64,000 bases of DNA from a bacterium (lineage in GTDB: Bacteria > Bacillota_A > Clostridia > Lachnospirales > Lachnospiraceae): positions 5,485-69,484 of the forward strand of contig SFQZ01000007.1 in the NCBI GenBank assembly GCA_004562915.1, given 5' to 3'. The number at the start of each line of letters is the position of its first letter. The first letter of the stretch is position 1. Positions 8,387 to 17,143 of this stretch are shown piece after piece. Both the position numbers and the translations under genes were made by a program. A model generated the notes under the pieces. It was not told the origin of the DNA. It was given only the letters and a program-made list of their open reading frames with translations, and ran no database searches.

Positions 8387-10186
8387 GTGATGAGTGAGAT
8401 GACAAGAGAAGAGCAAAAAAAGGAAGATTGCTGGGCGATAGAAGATTTATATTCTTCAGATGAATTGTGGGAAAAAGATTTTGAGCAGTTTACGGAAGAA
8501 ATGAAACGATTTTCCCGATATCAGGGGAAGGCAGGGGAAAATGCCAATACTCTGCTTGAAGAGATGAGGGAGATAGATAGACTGAACTGTCGTTTTGAAA
8601 AAATATATGTTTATGCGAATCAGAGATATCATGAGAATACAGGGAACAGCCGGTATCAGGATTATTCTTCCAGAGCTTCACGACTTGCGATGGAAGTGGA
8701 TCAGGCAATGTCCTTTGTAGAGCCGGAACTGCTGCAAATCCCGGATAAAAAATGGGAATACTTTTATAAAGAAAACCCGGAATTGGAATTATATAAAAGA
8801 AAAATACAGGAATGCCTGCGGATGAAGCCTCATATTCTGTCACAGGAGATGGAAGAGGTGTTGGCACAGACAGGAGAAATGGCTCGGTCACCGCAGAATA
8901 TATTTTCTATGTTTCAGAATGCAGATCTGAAATTCGGAAAGATTACTGTAGATGGAAAAGAAATGGAACTGACTCAGGGAAATTATATTCGTTGTCTGGA
9001 GAATAAAGACAGAAATGTGCGCAGACAGGCATTTGAACTTTTATATAAGAAATATCAGGAATTTCAAAATACGCTGGCTGCTGTGTACAGCGGAAATCTG
9101 GCTCAGGATATCTTCTATTCCAGAGTGAGAAAATATCCGTCCTGCCTTGCGATGGCGTTGGATGGAGGGAATATTCCCACAGAAGTATACACCCAGTTGA
9201 TCGAAGCGGTTCATCATAAGCTTCCGGCTATGTATCGGTATGTAAAACTCAGGAAAAAAGTACTGGGAGTGGATGAACTTCATATGTATGATGTGTATAC
9301 ACCTCTGGTAGAATCTGTGGATAAAAAGATTACCTTTGAGGAGGCAAAGAAGATTGTGCTGGAGGGATTGCTGGTTCTGGGTGAGGATTATACGGCACTT
9401 CTTCAGGAAGGATTTTCAAATCGTTGGATCGATGTATATGAAAATCAGGGAAAACGGGGAGGTGCATATTCCTGGGGCGCTTATGGGACTCATCCATATG
9501 TCCTTCTGAACTATCAGGATAATCTGAATCATGTGTTTACGCTGGCACATGAGATGGGACACGCACTGCATAGCTATTATTCAGATCAGACACAGCCCTA
9601 TACTTATGCAGGATATCGAATCTTTGTGGCGGAGGTGGCATCCACCTGCAACGAGGCCCTGTTAATTCATCATCTGCTGGAAAAAGCGGAGGACGATAAG
9701 GAAAAAGCATATCTTTTGAACTATTTCCTGGATCAGTTCAAAGGGACAGTCTATCGTCAGACTATGTTTGCTGAGTTTGAGTTGATTGCGCATGATAAAG
9801 CTGAGAAAGGAGAAGGCATTACGGCACAGCTTCTTTCAAATATATATTACGAACTGAATCAGAAGTATTTTGGCGATGGTATGGTGAGTGATCCGGAGAT
9901 TGCCATGGAATGGGCAAGAATCCCTCATTTTTATACTCCTTTTTATGTATATCAGTATGCTACGGGATTTGCAGCTGCAATTGCTATCAGTGAAAAAATC
10001 CTGAGCAGGGAACCGGGAATTCTGGAGGCGTATAAAAAGTTTTTGAGTGGAGGAAGTTCTATGGATTGTATTGATTTGTTGAAATTGTGTGGTGTGGATA
10101 TGACAAAAACCGATCCGGTTGAGTCGGCACTTGATGTTTTTGAAGAAAGGCTTCAGGAACTGGAAGGACTTTTGGAAAAATTGTAG
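8387..10186 (+). CDS. pepF: Oligoendopeptidase F (M3 family)
   Basis: This is a cytoplasmic zinc metallopeptidase that degrades short peptides. The product has about 599 residues, normal for PepF. The zinc site HEMGHALHSYY (HExxH) lies near residue 387, preceded by THPYVLLNYQDNLNHVFT, and the third ligand region EVASTCNEALL follows. Translation may begin at GTG 8387 or ATG 8390; AAAGGCGG at 8373-8380 fits either. The gene follows the amidase closely and may share its transcript. Confidence 0.95.
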   Translation: MMSEMTREEQKKEDCWAIEDLYSSDELWEKDFEQFTEEMKRFSRYQGKAGENANTLLEEMREIDRLNCRFEKIYVYANQRYHENTGNSRYQDYSSRASRLAMEVDQAMSFVEPELLQIPDKKWEYFYKENPELELYKRKIQECLRMKPHILSQEMEEVLAQTGEMARSPQNIFSMFQNADLKFGKITVDGKEMELTQGNYIRCLENKDRNVRRQAFELLYKKYQEFQNTLAAVYSGNLAQDIFYSRVRKYPSCLAMALDGGNIPTEVYTQLIEAVHHKLPAMYRYVKLRKKVLGVDELHMYDVYTPLVESVDKKITFEEAKKIVLEGLLVLGEDYTALLQEGFSNRWIDVYENQGKRGGAYSWGAYGTHPYVLLNYQDNLNHVFTLAHEMGHALHSYYSDQTQPYTYAGYRIFVAEVASTCNEALLIHHLLEKAEDDKEKAYLLNYFLDQFKGTVYRQTMFAEFELIAHDKAEKGEGITAQLLSNIYYELNQKYFGDGMVSDPEIAMEWARIPHFYTPFYVYQYATGFAAAIAISEKILSREPGILEAYKKFLSGGSSMDCIDLLKLCGVDMTKTDPVESALDVFEERLQELEGLLEKL

Positions 10187-10205
10187 AAAAAGTTGATAGA
10201 TACGG

Positions 10206-10233
10206 TTGCAAAACCAGAAAAACATGTTACAAT
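10206..10233 (+). promoter_or_regulatory. Sigma-A promoter of the nitroreductase gene
   Basis: TTGCAA at 10206-10211 and TACAAT at 10228-10233 are separated by 16 bp. Confidence 0.65.
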
Positions 10234-10262
10234 AGTATTACAAAAAAATTAAAGGTGATAAC

Positions 10263-11027
10263 ATGAATTTATTTGAGGCGATTTTTGTACGAAAGTCAGT
10301 CCGTAATTATATAAATGATCCATTAACCCCACAGGTGCTGGAAGATATACTGAAACAGTTTGGTGAAATCAAAGGTCTCTTTGGAGGAATTGAGACAGAG
10401 CTTGCTATATTCGATAATACAAAGGGAGAGTTTAAGATGCTGGGTATATTGGGAGTGAAAGCTCCCTATTATCTCATGCTCTATTCTGAAGAAAAAGATC
10501 GGGCAATGATGAATGCCGGATATCTGATGGAACAGCTTTCCCTTTACCTCTGTACGAAAGGATTGGGAAGCTGCTTTGTTGGCAATCCGGTTTTAAAGAA
10601 AAAGTATCTGAGACGGGATAATAAAAAGCTTATGGCAGTTTTAGCCTTTGGAAAAGCGAGAGGCAGCTGTGTTCGGAAACAGGCTGAAGCCAGAAGACTC
10701 AGTCTGAATGAACTTTGTGTCTACAAAGAAACTCCGCGACAGTGGATGAATCAACTCCTGGAAGCTGCCCGGATGGCTCCGTCCAGTATGAATAGTCAGC
10801 CGTGGCGTTTTGTAGTTTTTGACAGCAGAATCCATATATTTTCTAAAAAACATGCCAATGATCGGTTGGGGCGTTGGGACGAGCTGAATTTTGGTATTAT
10901 GTTTTCCCATATGATGGTTGTGGCAGAAGAGATATGGCTGGATGTGGATCTGATCCGTCTGGAAGAAATCACTCAGAAAAATTTTCCCAATAACCAGTAT
11001 GTACTGAGTGCGATTTTGCGGCCGTAA
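10263..11027 (+). CDS. Nitroreductase family protein
   Basis: The 254-residue product shows the FMN-dependent nitroreductase fold by sequence: the N-terminal AIFVRKSVRNY motif, the central GYLMEQLSLYLCTKGLGSCFVG helix, and LLEAARMAPSSMNSQPWRFVVF. The last is normally an N-terminal nitroreductase motif but here lies in the second half. The order suggests a permuted or duplicated subfamily; such two-part proteins are known in Clostridia. Substrate is unknown. The gene has its own promoter and AAAGGTG as ribosome binding site. Confidence 0.85.
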   Translation: MNLFEAIFVRKSVRNYINDPLTPQVLEDILKQFGEIKGLFGGIETELAIFDNTKGEFKMLGILGVKAPYYLMLYSEEKDRAMMNAGYLMEQLSLYLCTKGLGSCFVGNPVLKKKYLRRDNKKLMAVLAFGKARGSCVRKQAEARRLSLNELCVYKETPRQWMNQLLEAARMAPSSMNSQPWRFVVFDSRIHIFSKKHANDRLGRWDELNFGIMFSHMMVVAEEIWLDVDLIRLEEITQKNFPNNQYVLSAILRP

Positions 11028-11069
11028 TATTATTTCGATTAATTGTATCTACAAGTTTGAAAATTTCTA

Positions 11070-11098
11070 TTGACAACTACACTGTTTTTTAGTATAGT
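11070..11098 (+). promoter_or_regulatory. Promoter of tRNA-Gly(GCC)
   Basis: Perfect TTGACA at 11070-11075 and TATAGT at 11093-11098 are separated by 17 bp. A small hairpin, TTTGTTCGAAGGAACAAA, lies between promoter and tRNA. Confidence 0.85.
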
Positions 11099-11124
11099 AT
11101 CTTTGTTCGAAGGAACAAAGATAT

Positions 11125-11196
11125 GCACGAGTGGCTCAGTGGTGGAGTATCGCCTTGCCAAGGCGAGGGTCGCGGGTTCGAATCCCGTCTCGTGCT
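11125..11196 (+). tRNA. tRNA-Gly (anticodon GCC)
   Basis: The cloverleaf is complete. The acceptor stem is GCACGAG with CTCGTGC, the anticodon arm is TCGCC-TTGCCAA-GGCGA with anticodon GCC, and the T arm is CGGG-TTCGAAT-CCCG. CCA is not encoded. Confidence 0.97.
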
Positions 11197-11216
11197 TTTT
11201 ATATTGCCTGAAAAAG

Positions 11217-11262
11217 AAAGCTCCGGGAAACTTTTGGACTTAAGTTTTCCCGGGGCTTTTTA
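11217..11262. terminator. Bidirectional terminator between tRNA-Gly and apeB
   Basis: A long stem (AGCTCCGGGAAAACTT-like arms around TTGGACTTAA) has T tracts on both strands. It serves the tRNA on the plus strand and the convergent aminopeptidase gene on the minus strand. Confidence 0.85.
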
Positions 11263-11267
11263 TACTA

Positions 11268-12605
11268 TTATTGTTCCAGTCGATAAGATCCATCGCTGAT
11301 ACAGTGTATACGAGTCTGATAAAAGGCATGCATAGCTTTATAAAGAGCCAGTGTATCTTTGGCTCCACCCGTTTCGTATGGAGAATGCATGGCCAGAAGT
11401 GGTACCCCGATATCCACAGTGGGGATGGAAATCTGTGACATGGAAAGATTTCCGAGCGTAGAACCGCCGGTTTCATCTGAATGATTGAAAAAGTTTTGGT
11501 AAGGAATCTTCCACTGATCACATAGAATCCGGAAAATGCCTCCGGTCAGCCCGTCAGAGGTATATTTTTGATTGGCTGCATATTTAATCAGAACTCCACC
11601 ATTTAAATAAGGATGATGTGTAGGGTCGGATTTTCCTATATAATTAGGATGGAATGCGTGACCATTATCTGCAGAAAGAAGAAAACTTCCAGCCACAGCT
11701 TGAAAAAACTGTTCTCTTGAATAATCCAGAATGAGGCAGATTCGTTCCAGACAATCTCTAAGAAAAGTAGAGCATGCACCCTGACGGCTTTGGCTTCCCA
11801 CTTCTTCGGTGTCAAAAATCACAGCAGCGGTCACTACATCCGGATGGCAGGGAAGACAGAGAGCTTTGATACTGGTAAATGCACACTGCAGATCATCCAG
11901 ACGGGGACAGGAGATAAATTCACTTTCAACGCCCCATACACTTCCGGACATACGGTTATAAAGAGAAAGATCCATAGAAAGAATCTGTTCCACAGGTATC
12001 TGAAGTTGTCCGGCAACCATATCCCTGACAGAAAAATCCTTCTGGCCGCTTCCGACAATTGGGAGGAGATCCGTCTGTACATGATATTTTGTTCCGTCAT
12101 TTGCCGCTCGGTTCATATGGATGGCGAGATTAACGATCATGGCAAGATCCCGGTCAAAGTTAACCAGTCGACTTTCAATTCCATGTTCTGTGTGCAGGAT
12201 TACACGTCCGCCAATTGAAAGGGGACGATCAAACCAGGGGGCAAAAAGAGCGCTTCCATATTTTTCTACATTTAGTTTGGTGTAATGATTTTCTATCTGC
12301 ATTTCCGCCTGTTCCTTCAATTTGAAACACGGAGAATCGCTGTGACTGGCCACAATCTGGAAAGTCACAGGATCTTTGGTTGAACTCACAGAATATTGTT
12401 TGGGCATGCGGAAAGCAAAAAGTGACGAATGATTACGTATAACAAAATATTTACCGCCCGGGATAAGATTCCAGGAATTCCGCTCTGACAGACAAGTAAA
12501 TCCGTTGTCCAGTAAAATCCGGGAGGCAGATGCAACAGCGTGGTAATTGGTAGGGCTATTGTGAATATATGAAAAAAGTTCCTGATTTAGCGATTGAAAA
12601 TCCAT
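11268..12605 (-). CDS. apeB: M18 family aspartyl aminopeptidase
   Basis: The enzyme removes N-terminal acidic residues from peptides and is a cytoplasmic dinuclear zinc peptidase. The 445-residue product shows the M18 motifs VASHSDSPCFKLK (metal His), FDTEEVGSQSRQGA (catalytic Glu and metal Glu), SADNGHAFHPNY and the C-terminal VDIGVPLLAMHSPYET. The ATG at 12605 (MDFQSLNQELF) with GGAAGGA upstream is preferred over a longer in-frame extension that would cross the promoter. The gene is transcribed divergently from mscL. Confidence 0.93.
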   Translation of the reverse strand: MDFQSLNQELFSYIHNSPTNYHAVASASRILLDNGFTCLSERNSWNLIPGGKYFVIRNHSSLFAFRMPKQYSVSSTKDPVTFQIVASHSDSPCFKLKEQAEMQIENHYTKLNVEKYGSALFAPWFDRPLSIGGRVILHTEHGIESRLVNFDRDLAMIVNLAIHMNRAANDGTKYHVQTDLLPIVGSGQKDFSVRDMVAGQLQIPVEQILSMDLSLYNRMSGSVWGVESEFISCPRLDDLQCAFTSIKALCLPCHPDVVTAAVIFDTEEVGSQSRQGACSTFLRDCLERICLILDYSREQFFQAVAGSFLLSADNGHAFHPNYIGKSDPTHHPYLNGGVLIKYAANQKYTSDGLTGGIFRILCDQWKIPYQNFFNHSDETGGSTLGNLSMSQISIPTVDIGVPLLAMHSPYETGGAKDTLALYKAMHAFYQTRIHCISDGSYRLEQ

Positions 12606-12641
12606 GATAAAATCCTTCCTTCTTTTGTTTTTTGGGAAATA

Positions 12642-12667
12642 CGCATATTTATTATAACAAATATGCG
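12642..12667. promoter_or_regulatory. Perfect palindrome over the apeB -10 region
   Basis: CGCATATTT and AAATATGCG form a perfect 9+9 inverted repeat around the 8-bp centre ATTATAAC. The centre contains the apeB -10 hexamer read on the minus strand, so this is a good operator candidate. No known regulator matches. Confidence 0.6.
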
Positions 12668-12678
12668 CGAATTTACAA
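12651..12678 (-). promoter_or_regulatory. Sigma-A promoter of apeB (minus strand)
   Basis: Read on the minus strand, TTGTAA is followed after 16 bp by TATAAT, whose complement lies at 12651-12656. The -10 sits in the centre of the palindrome at 12642-12667. Confidence 0.65.
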
Positions 12679-12685
12679 AGAACGA

Positions 12686-12714
12686 TAGACAATTTTTGAT
12701 AAAATCGCTATAAT
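12686..12714 (+). promoter_or_regulatory. Sigma-A promoter of mscL
   Basis: TAGACA at 12686-12691 and a perfect TATAAT at 12709-12714 are separated by 17 bp. Confidence 0.75.
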
Positions 12715-12778
12715 AAATTCATATGCTTCGATGACAGCGGAGAAACAATGAAATGGAGAGTACAAAGGAGGAAGAAAC

Positions 12779-13198
12779 ATGAAAAAAATGTGGCAGGAAT
12801 TTAAGGAATTTGCTTTTAAGGGTAATGTAGTAGACATGGCTGTCGGTGTAATTATTGGTGGTGCATTCGGAAAAATCGTAACATCGTTGGTGAGTGATAT
12901 TCTGATGCCGATTTTGGGTGCACTGACAGGTGGAATCAATTTTTCTGATATGAAGTTGGTGATCGGTAACGCAGTTCTGGAAAATGGTGAGCCTGCTGCT
13001 ATTGCATACGGTAGTTTTATTCAGAATATTATTGATTTCCTGATTATGGCAATGTGTATTTTCTTTATGATAAAAGTACTTAATAAAATTACCACAAGTT
13101 TGAAAAAACCGGAAGAAGAGAAAAAAGAAGAACCGAAGGGACCGACACAGGAAGAATTGTTGGCTGAAATCAGAGATCTTCTGAAAGAACAAAAATAA
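12779..13198 (+). CDS. mscL: Large-conductance mechanosensitive channel
   Basis: MscL is a homopentameric membrane channel that releases solutes on hypo-osmotic shock. The 139-residue product has the N-terminal amphipathic helix, the TM1 signature GNVVDMAVGVIIGGAFGKIV, a periplasmic loop, a second membrane helix near residues 80-105 and a charged C-terminal helix (LLAEIRDLLKEQK). AAAGGAGG precedes the start. The next gene follows after 16 bp. Confidence 0.97.
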   Translation: MKKMWQEFKEFAFKGNVVDMAVGVIIGGAFGKIVTSLVSDILMPILGALTGGINFSDMKLVIGNAVLENGEPAAIAYGSFIQNIIDFLIMAMCIFFMIKVLNKITTSLKKPEEEKKEEPKGPTQEELLAEIRDLLKEQK

Positions 13199-13214
13199 GA
13201 GGTGACCGAGGGTT

Positions 13215-13523
13215 ATGTTTGGACCGATATTTGATGGCGTTTTTGCGGCGGTTTTGATTATACTGACCATCATTTTCCTGATGGGTAAGGGAGAGAAAAT
13301 TCTCCAGTTCTTTAATGGAAATCGTAAGCTGCAGAATAAAAAAAGAACAGAAGAAGAGAAAAAACAGTATAGTAGAGTGATGGGGATTTTTACTGGTATA
13401 CTTGCTGTTTCTGAAATACTGGTTGCATTATACCCTGACAATAAGATTATCATTATTCTGAGTTTGGGAATTGTGGTTGCGGATCTTGTGGCAGTCGGAT
13501 TTTATTCAAAAAAATATAATTGA
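13215..13523 (+). CDS. DUF3784-like small membrane protein
   Basis: The 102-residue product has three hydrophobic segments (about residues 5-23, 57-72 and 78-95). The order GKGEKILQFFNGN, then an EEEKKQYSRVMG segment, then membrane helices resembles DUF3784 proteins of Firmicutes. Function is unknown. It probably shares the mscL transcript and ends in its own terminator. Confidence 0.75.
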   Translation: MFGPIFDGVFAAVLIILTIIFLMGKGEKILQFFNGNRKLQNKKRTEEEKKQYSRVMGIFTGILAVSEILVALYPDNKIIIILSLGIVVADLVAVGFYSKKYN

Positions 13524-13531
13524 TCGGATGG

Positions 13532-13566
13532 CCTGAATTTCATGAAAAAATTCAGGTGATTTTTTT
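13532..13566 (+). terminator. Terminator of the mscL transcript
   Basis: CCTGAATTT and AAATTCAGG form a 9-bp stem, with TGA and then seven T residues after it. A second copy of ATGAAATTCAGGCTC follows at 13567-13581, so an alternative pairing is possible. Confidence 0.8.
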
Positions 13567-13599
13567 ATGAAATTCAGGCTCTTTTTGAAGGAGTGGACT

Positions 13600-14535
13600 A
13601 TGAGTTTTAAAAAAGAAATGAGTACAATGGTGTCTTTGACGGATGAACTGAAATTAGATATACTTACCTTGATTCCTGAGAGAGAGATTAAAGGTATTTT
13701 TCAGATACATCATGGGATGTCTGAATATAAGGAAAGATATCTTCCGTTTATGGAGTATCTGGCAGAAGCTGGCTATGTTACTGCCATACATGACTGCAGA
13801 GGTCATGGAAAAAGTGTCTGCAGTCCGGGAGATTTGGGATACATGTATGGCGGAGGTGCGGAAGCTCTGGTGGAAGATGCACATCAAATTACAATAGACC
13901 TGAAAGAAAAATGGCCAAATATGCCGTTGATTCTGTTCGGGCATAGTATGGGATCCTTGGTTGTGCGTGATTATACCAGAAAATATGATCGAGATATCGA
14001 TATGTTAATTGTTTGTGGTTCACCAAGTAAAAACAATTTTCTCGCAATGGGAAAAATGATTGCCGCAGTGCAGGGGAAACTGTTTGGAAAACATCATATC
14101 AGTAAGATTCTGGAAGCAGCTTCTTTTGGCACTTTTGCAGGAAAATTCCCGGGTGAAAAAAGTCATTTCTGTTGGTGCTGTTCTGTACCGGAGGAAGTTC
14201 AAAAATATGAAAATTCACCGCTTTGTGGATTTACCTTTACTGTTGATGGATATGATGCATTATTTCAGCTGATGGAGGAAACCTATGATACAGAAGGGTG
14301 GAAAGTAGATAATCCGAATATGCCTGTGCTTTTTGTTGGCGGTGCGGAAGATCCCTGTATCGGAGGACCGAGGAAATATGCGCAGGCTGTACAGCTGATG
14401 AGAAAAATAGGATACAAGAATACAAAAGGAAAATTGTATCCTGATATGCGTCATGAAATTCTGAATGAAAAAGATAAAAAACAAGTATTTCATGATATTG
14501 TCAAATATACAGAGAGACAATTAAAAATCGGATAA
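13600..14535 (+). CDS. Alpha/beta hydrolase, monoacylglycerol-lipase-like
   Basis: The 311-residue product has the serine-hydrolase core: an HHGMSEYKERY oxyanion-hole region, HDCRGHGKS, the nucleophile elbow GHSMGS, the acid in GGAEDPCIGG, and the catalytic His in YPDMRHEILNE. This matches the Hydrolase_4/lysophospholipase group, which acts on small esters or lipids; the substrate is unknown. GAAGGAG at 13587-13593 sets the start at 13600; the earlier in-frame ATG at 13567 lies against the preceding terminator. Confidence 0.9.
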   Translation: MSFKKEMSTMVSLTDELKLDILTLIPEREIKGIFQIHHGMSEYKERYLPFMEYLAEAGYVTAIHDCRGHGKSVCSPGDLGYMYGGGAEALVEDAHQITIDLKEKWPNMPLILFGHSMGSLVVRDYTRKYDRDIDMLIVCGSPSKNNFLAMGKMIAAVQGKLFGKHHISKILEAASFGTFAGKFPGEKSHFCWCCSVPEEVQKYENSPLCGFTFTVDGYDALFQLMEETYDTEGWKVDNPNMPVLFVGGAEDPCIGGPRKYAQAVQLMRKIGYKNTKGKLYPDMRHEILNEKDKKQVFHDIVKYTERQLKIG

Positions 14536-14566
14536 AAAGTATTGAACAACCTGATTTTACATGGAT

Positions 14567-14610
14567 TTAACATATTCCTGACTGAAAATTTAACATAGAT
14601 TTAATATAAT
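14567..14610 (+). promoter_or_regulatory. Pho-box-like hexamers and -10 of the phosphate operon
   Basis: TTAACA at 14567-14572, TTAACA at 14590-14595 and TTAATA at 14601-14606 are spaced 23 and 11 bp apart. This is close to the 11-bp repeat of Bacillus-type PhoP boxes (TTAACA-like hexamers). TATAAT at 14605-14610 forms the -10, and no normal -35 is present, which fits an activator-dependent promoter. Confidence 0.65.
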
Positions 14611-14684
14611 AAACCGAATAAAAAAGTCGCTTTGTTTGCGGCATAACAGTTTGATAATTTTGTAAAAACTTCAGGGAGGAAATT

Positions 14685-16451
14685 ATGGATTTTTTCAGTG
14701 TATTGACAATGATTGGCGGTTTGGCGCTGTTTTTGTATGGAATGAACATAATGGGTGACGGACTGGCAAAGGTGTCTGGCGGTAAATTGGAAAGAATTTT
14801 GGAGAATCTTACATCAAATCCGCTGAAAGCAGTTCTTCTGGGAGCCGGTGTAACGGCAGTGATTCAATCATCATCGGCTACGACTGTAATGGTTGTAGGC
14901 TTTGTTAATTCAGGAATTATGAAACTATCCCAGGCAGTTGGTATCATTATGGGAGCCAATATCGGTACTACCATAACATCCTGGATTCTTAGTCTCTCCG
15001 GTATTGAGGGAGATAATTTTCTGATAAGATTATGTAAACCAAGCTCCTTTTCTCCGGTTTTGGCAGCGATTGGTATTATTATGCTTCTTTTCGTGAAAAA
15101 TGAAAAGAAAAAAGATATCGGATCAATTCTGGTAGGTTTTGCAGTCCTGATGTTTGGTATGGAGACCATGAGCGGTGCAGTGAAACCCTTAGCTGATGTT
15201 CCTGAATTTACAGGAATTCTTACTGCATTTTCTAATCCGCTGCTGGGATTGATTGCCGGTGCTGTATTGACGGCGGTGATTCAGAGCTCATCTGCTTCTG
15301 TCGGTATTTTGCAGGCACTGTGTGTGACAGGTGCTGTCAGTTACGGTACTGCGATTCCGATTATCATGGGTCAGAATATCGGTACTTGCGTGACAGCGCT
15401 GCTCTCTTCTATCGGTGCAAGTAAAAATGCGAAGCGGGCAGCTATGGTACATCTGTATTTCAACATTATCGGTACAGCTGTTTTTATGGTTTTATTCTAT
15501 TCTGTAAATTATTTTGTTCATTTTGGGTTTATGACAGATGCGGCAAATGGTGCGGGTATTGCAATTGTTCACAGTGCGTTTAATATATTTGCAACCCTTG
15601 TACTGCTCCCATTTTCGAAGGGTCTGGAGAAACTGGCATGTCTTACCATACGGGATGGAAAACCAGGGGAAGAAGAAGCTGCTCAGGAACAGTTTCAGCT
15701 TCTGGATGCCCGTTTTCTGGATAAACCGGCATTTGCCATGGAACAGAGCGTACATGTGGCAGTACAGATGGCAGAGGAATCAAAGAAAACTTTAATTACT
15801 GCTATGGAACTGCTTACGGATTATTCTGATGATAAAGCAAAACTTGTCAGTGAACTTGAAAGTGTGGTTGACCGATATGAAGATGAACTGGGAAGTTACC
15901 TGGTAAAGCTTGCCAGAAAGAATCTGAACAGTCATGACAGTCATACATTGTCGATTGTTCTTCATTGTATCGGAGATTTTGAGAGGATTTCCGATCATGC
16001 GATCAATATTATGGAAGCGGCTGTAGAAATGCATGAGAAAAACCTTACGTTTTCCAAGAAAGCGGAAGGAGAACTGGAGGTATTCTGCCGGGCCATAAAA
16101 GATATTGTGACAGAGTCATATGATGTATTCTGCAGTCAGAATCTTCAGAAAGCACAGTTGATTGAGCCGTTGGAAGATGTAATCGATGAACTGAATCAGG
16201 AACTGAAAAAACGTCATATCCGTCGTTTGAGAAACGGAAAATGCACGATCGAACTGGGATTTATTCTTTCAGATATTACCACAAGTCTGGAACGTGTGGC
16301 AGATCACTGCTCCAATATTGCTGTATGTGTAACGCAGGTGCGTGAAGACACCTATGACACACACAGTTATCTGGACAGTGTGAAAAATGAAGACAGCGGA
16401 ATTTACCGCGGAATGGTATTACAGGCACAGGAAAAATATATGCTGCCGTAA
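14685..16451 (+). CDS. Na/Pi cotransporter family protein with C-terminal PhoU-like domain
   Basis: The 588-residue protein takes up phosphate with sodium. The N-terminal membrane half contains the duplicated transport repeat with the signatures QSSSATTVMVVGFVNSG (near residue 62) and QSSSASVGI (near residue 200). The C-terminal 230 residues form PhoU-like helices (SIVLHCIGDFERISDHAINI and LERVADHCSNIAVC). CAGGGAGG precedes the start. It is followed after 20 bp by a PhoP/PhoR-type system, and the upstream Pho-like boxes indicate induction by phosphate limitation. Confidence 0.92.
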   Translation: MDFFSVLTMIGGLALFLYGMNIMGDGLAKVSGGKLERILENLTSNPLKAVLLGAGVTAVIQSSSATTVMVVGFVNSGIMKLSQAVGIIMGANIGTTITSWILSLSGIEGDNFLIRLCKPSSFSPVLAAIGIIMLLFVKNEKKKDIGSILVGFAVLMFGMETMSGAVKPLADVPEFTGILTAFSNPLLGLIAGAVLTAVIQSSSASVGILQALCVTGAVSYGTAIPIIMGQNIGTCVTALLSSIGASKNAKRAAMVHLYFNIIGTAVFMVLFYSVNYFVHFGFMTDAANGAGIAIVHSAFNIFATLVLLPFSKGLEKLACLTIRDGKPGEEEAAQEQFQLLDARFLDKPAFAMEQSVHVAVQMAEESKKTLITAMELLTDYSDDKAKLVSELESVVDRYEDELGSYLVKLARKNLNSHDSHTLSIVLHCIGDFERISDHAINIMEAAVEMHEKNLTFSKKAEGELEVFCRAIKDIVTESYDVFCSQNLQKAQLIEPLEDVIDELNQELKKRHIRRLRNGKCTIELGFILSDITTSLERVADHCSNIAVCVTQVREDTYDTHSYLDSVKNEDSGIYRGMVLQAQEKYMLP

Positions 16452-16471
16452 CAAAAAAGAGGTGACAACTT

Positions 16472-17143
16472 ATGATTTACTGCGTGGAAGATGAAAAAAA
16501 TATTCGTGAATTGTTGGTTTATACTTTGCGTTCTACAGGATTTCAGGCGAAAGGTCTGGAAAATGGCGAAGAACTTTTCAGGAAACTGGGCGAGGAGATT
16601 CCGGAACTGATTTTACTTGATATCATGATGCCGGGAGAAGATGGCTATACGATTCTGGAAAAACTGAAACGAATGCCGGAAGTAAGAGATGTACCTGTGA
16701 TCATGGTTACGGCTAAGGGAGCAGAGTTTGATAAGGTTCGCGGATTGGATTTGGGAGCGGATGATTATATCACGAAGCCTTTCGGAATGATGGAATTTGT
16801 TTCCAGAATAAAGGCGGTTCTGCGCAGAGGAGGTCCAAAGCCTCAGGATGAATTAGTTCACGGATCAATACAGATCAGAGTCGGAAGACATGAAGTTCTG
16901 GAAAATGGAAGGAAAGTGGAGCTGACTTTGAAGGAATTTGAATTATTACGGTATTTAATGGAAAACAAAGGGATTGTACTGAGCAGAGATCAATTATTAA
17001 CCAGAATATGGGGATATGATTTTGATGGAGAAACAAGAACCGTAGATGTGCATGTAAGGACATTGCGTCAAAAGTTGGGGACTTCCGGATCTTACATCGA
17101 GACAGTCAGAGGAGTTGGATATCGAATGGGTGATGGTCAATGA
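16472..17143 (+). CDS. phoP: Response regulator, OmpR/PhoB family
   Basis: The 223-residue product has a receiver domain (phosphoacceptor Asp50 in LLDIMMPGEDGY, conserved Thr in VTAKGAE, Lys in ITKPF) and a winged-helix DNA-binding domain at about residues 130-220 (TVDVHVRTLRQKLG, ETVRGVGYRM). The stop overlaps the kinase start in ATGA. Placement after the phosphate transporter suggests a PhoP-type role; the name is by context and is not proven. Confidence 0.9.
   Translation: MIYCVEDEKNIRELLVYTLRSTGFQAKGLENGEELFRKLGEEIPELILLDIMMPGEDGYTILEKLKRMPEVRDVPVIMVTAKGAEFDKVRGLDLGADDYITKPFGMMEFVSRIKAVLRRGGPKPQDELVHGSIQIRVGRHEVLENGRKVELTLKEFELLRYLMENKGIVLSRDQLLTRIWGYDFDGETRTVDVHVRTLRQKLGTSGSYIETVRGVGYRMGDGQ

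Noticed and set aside
14579..14593. CodY box near the phosphate promoter (CTGAAAATT half-site)
   Set aside because: Only one half matches; the other half has about six mismatches.
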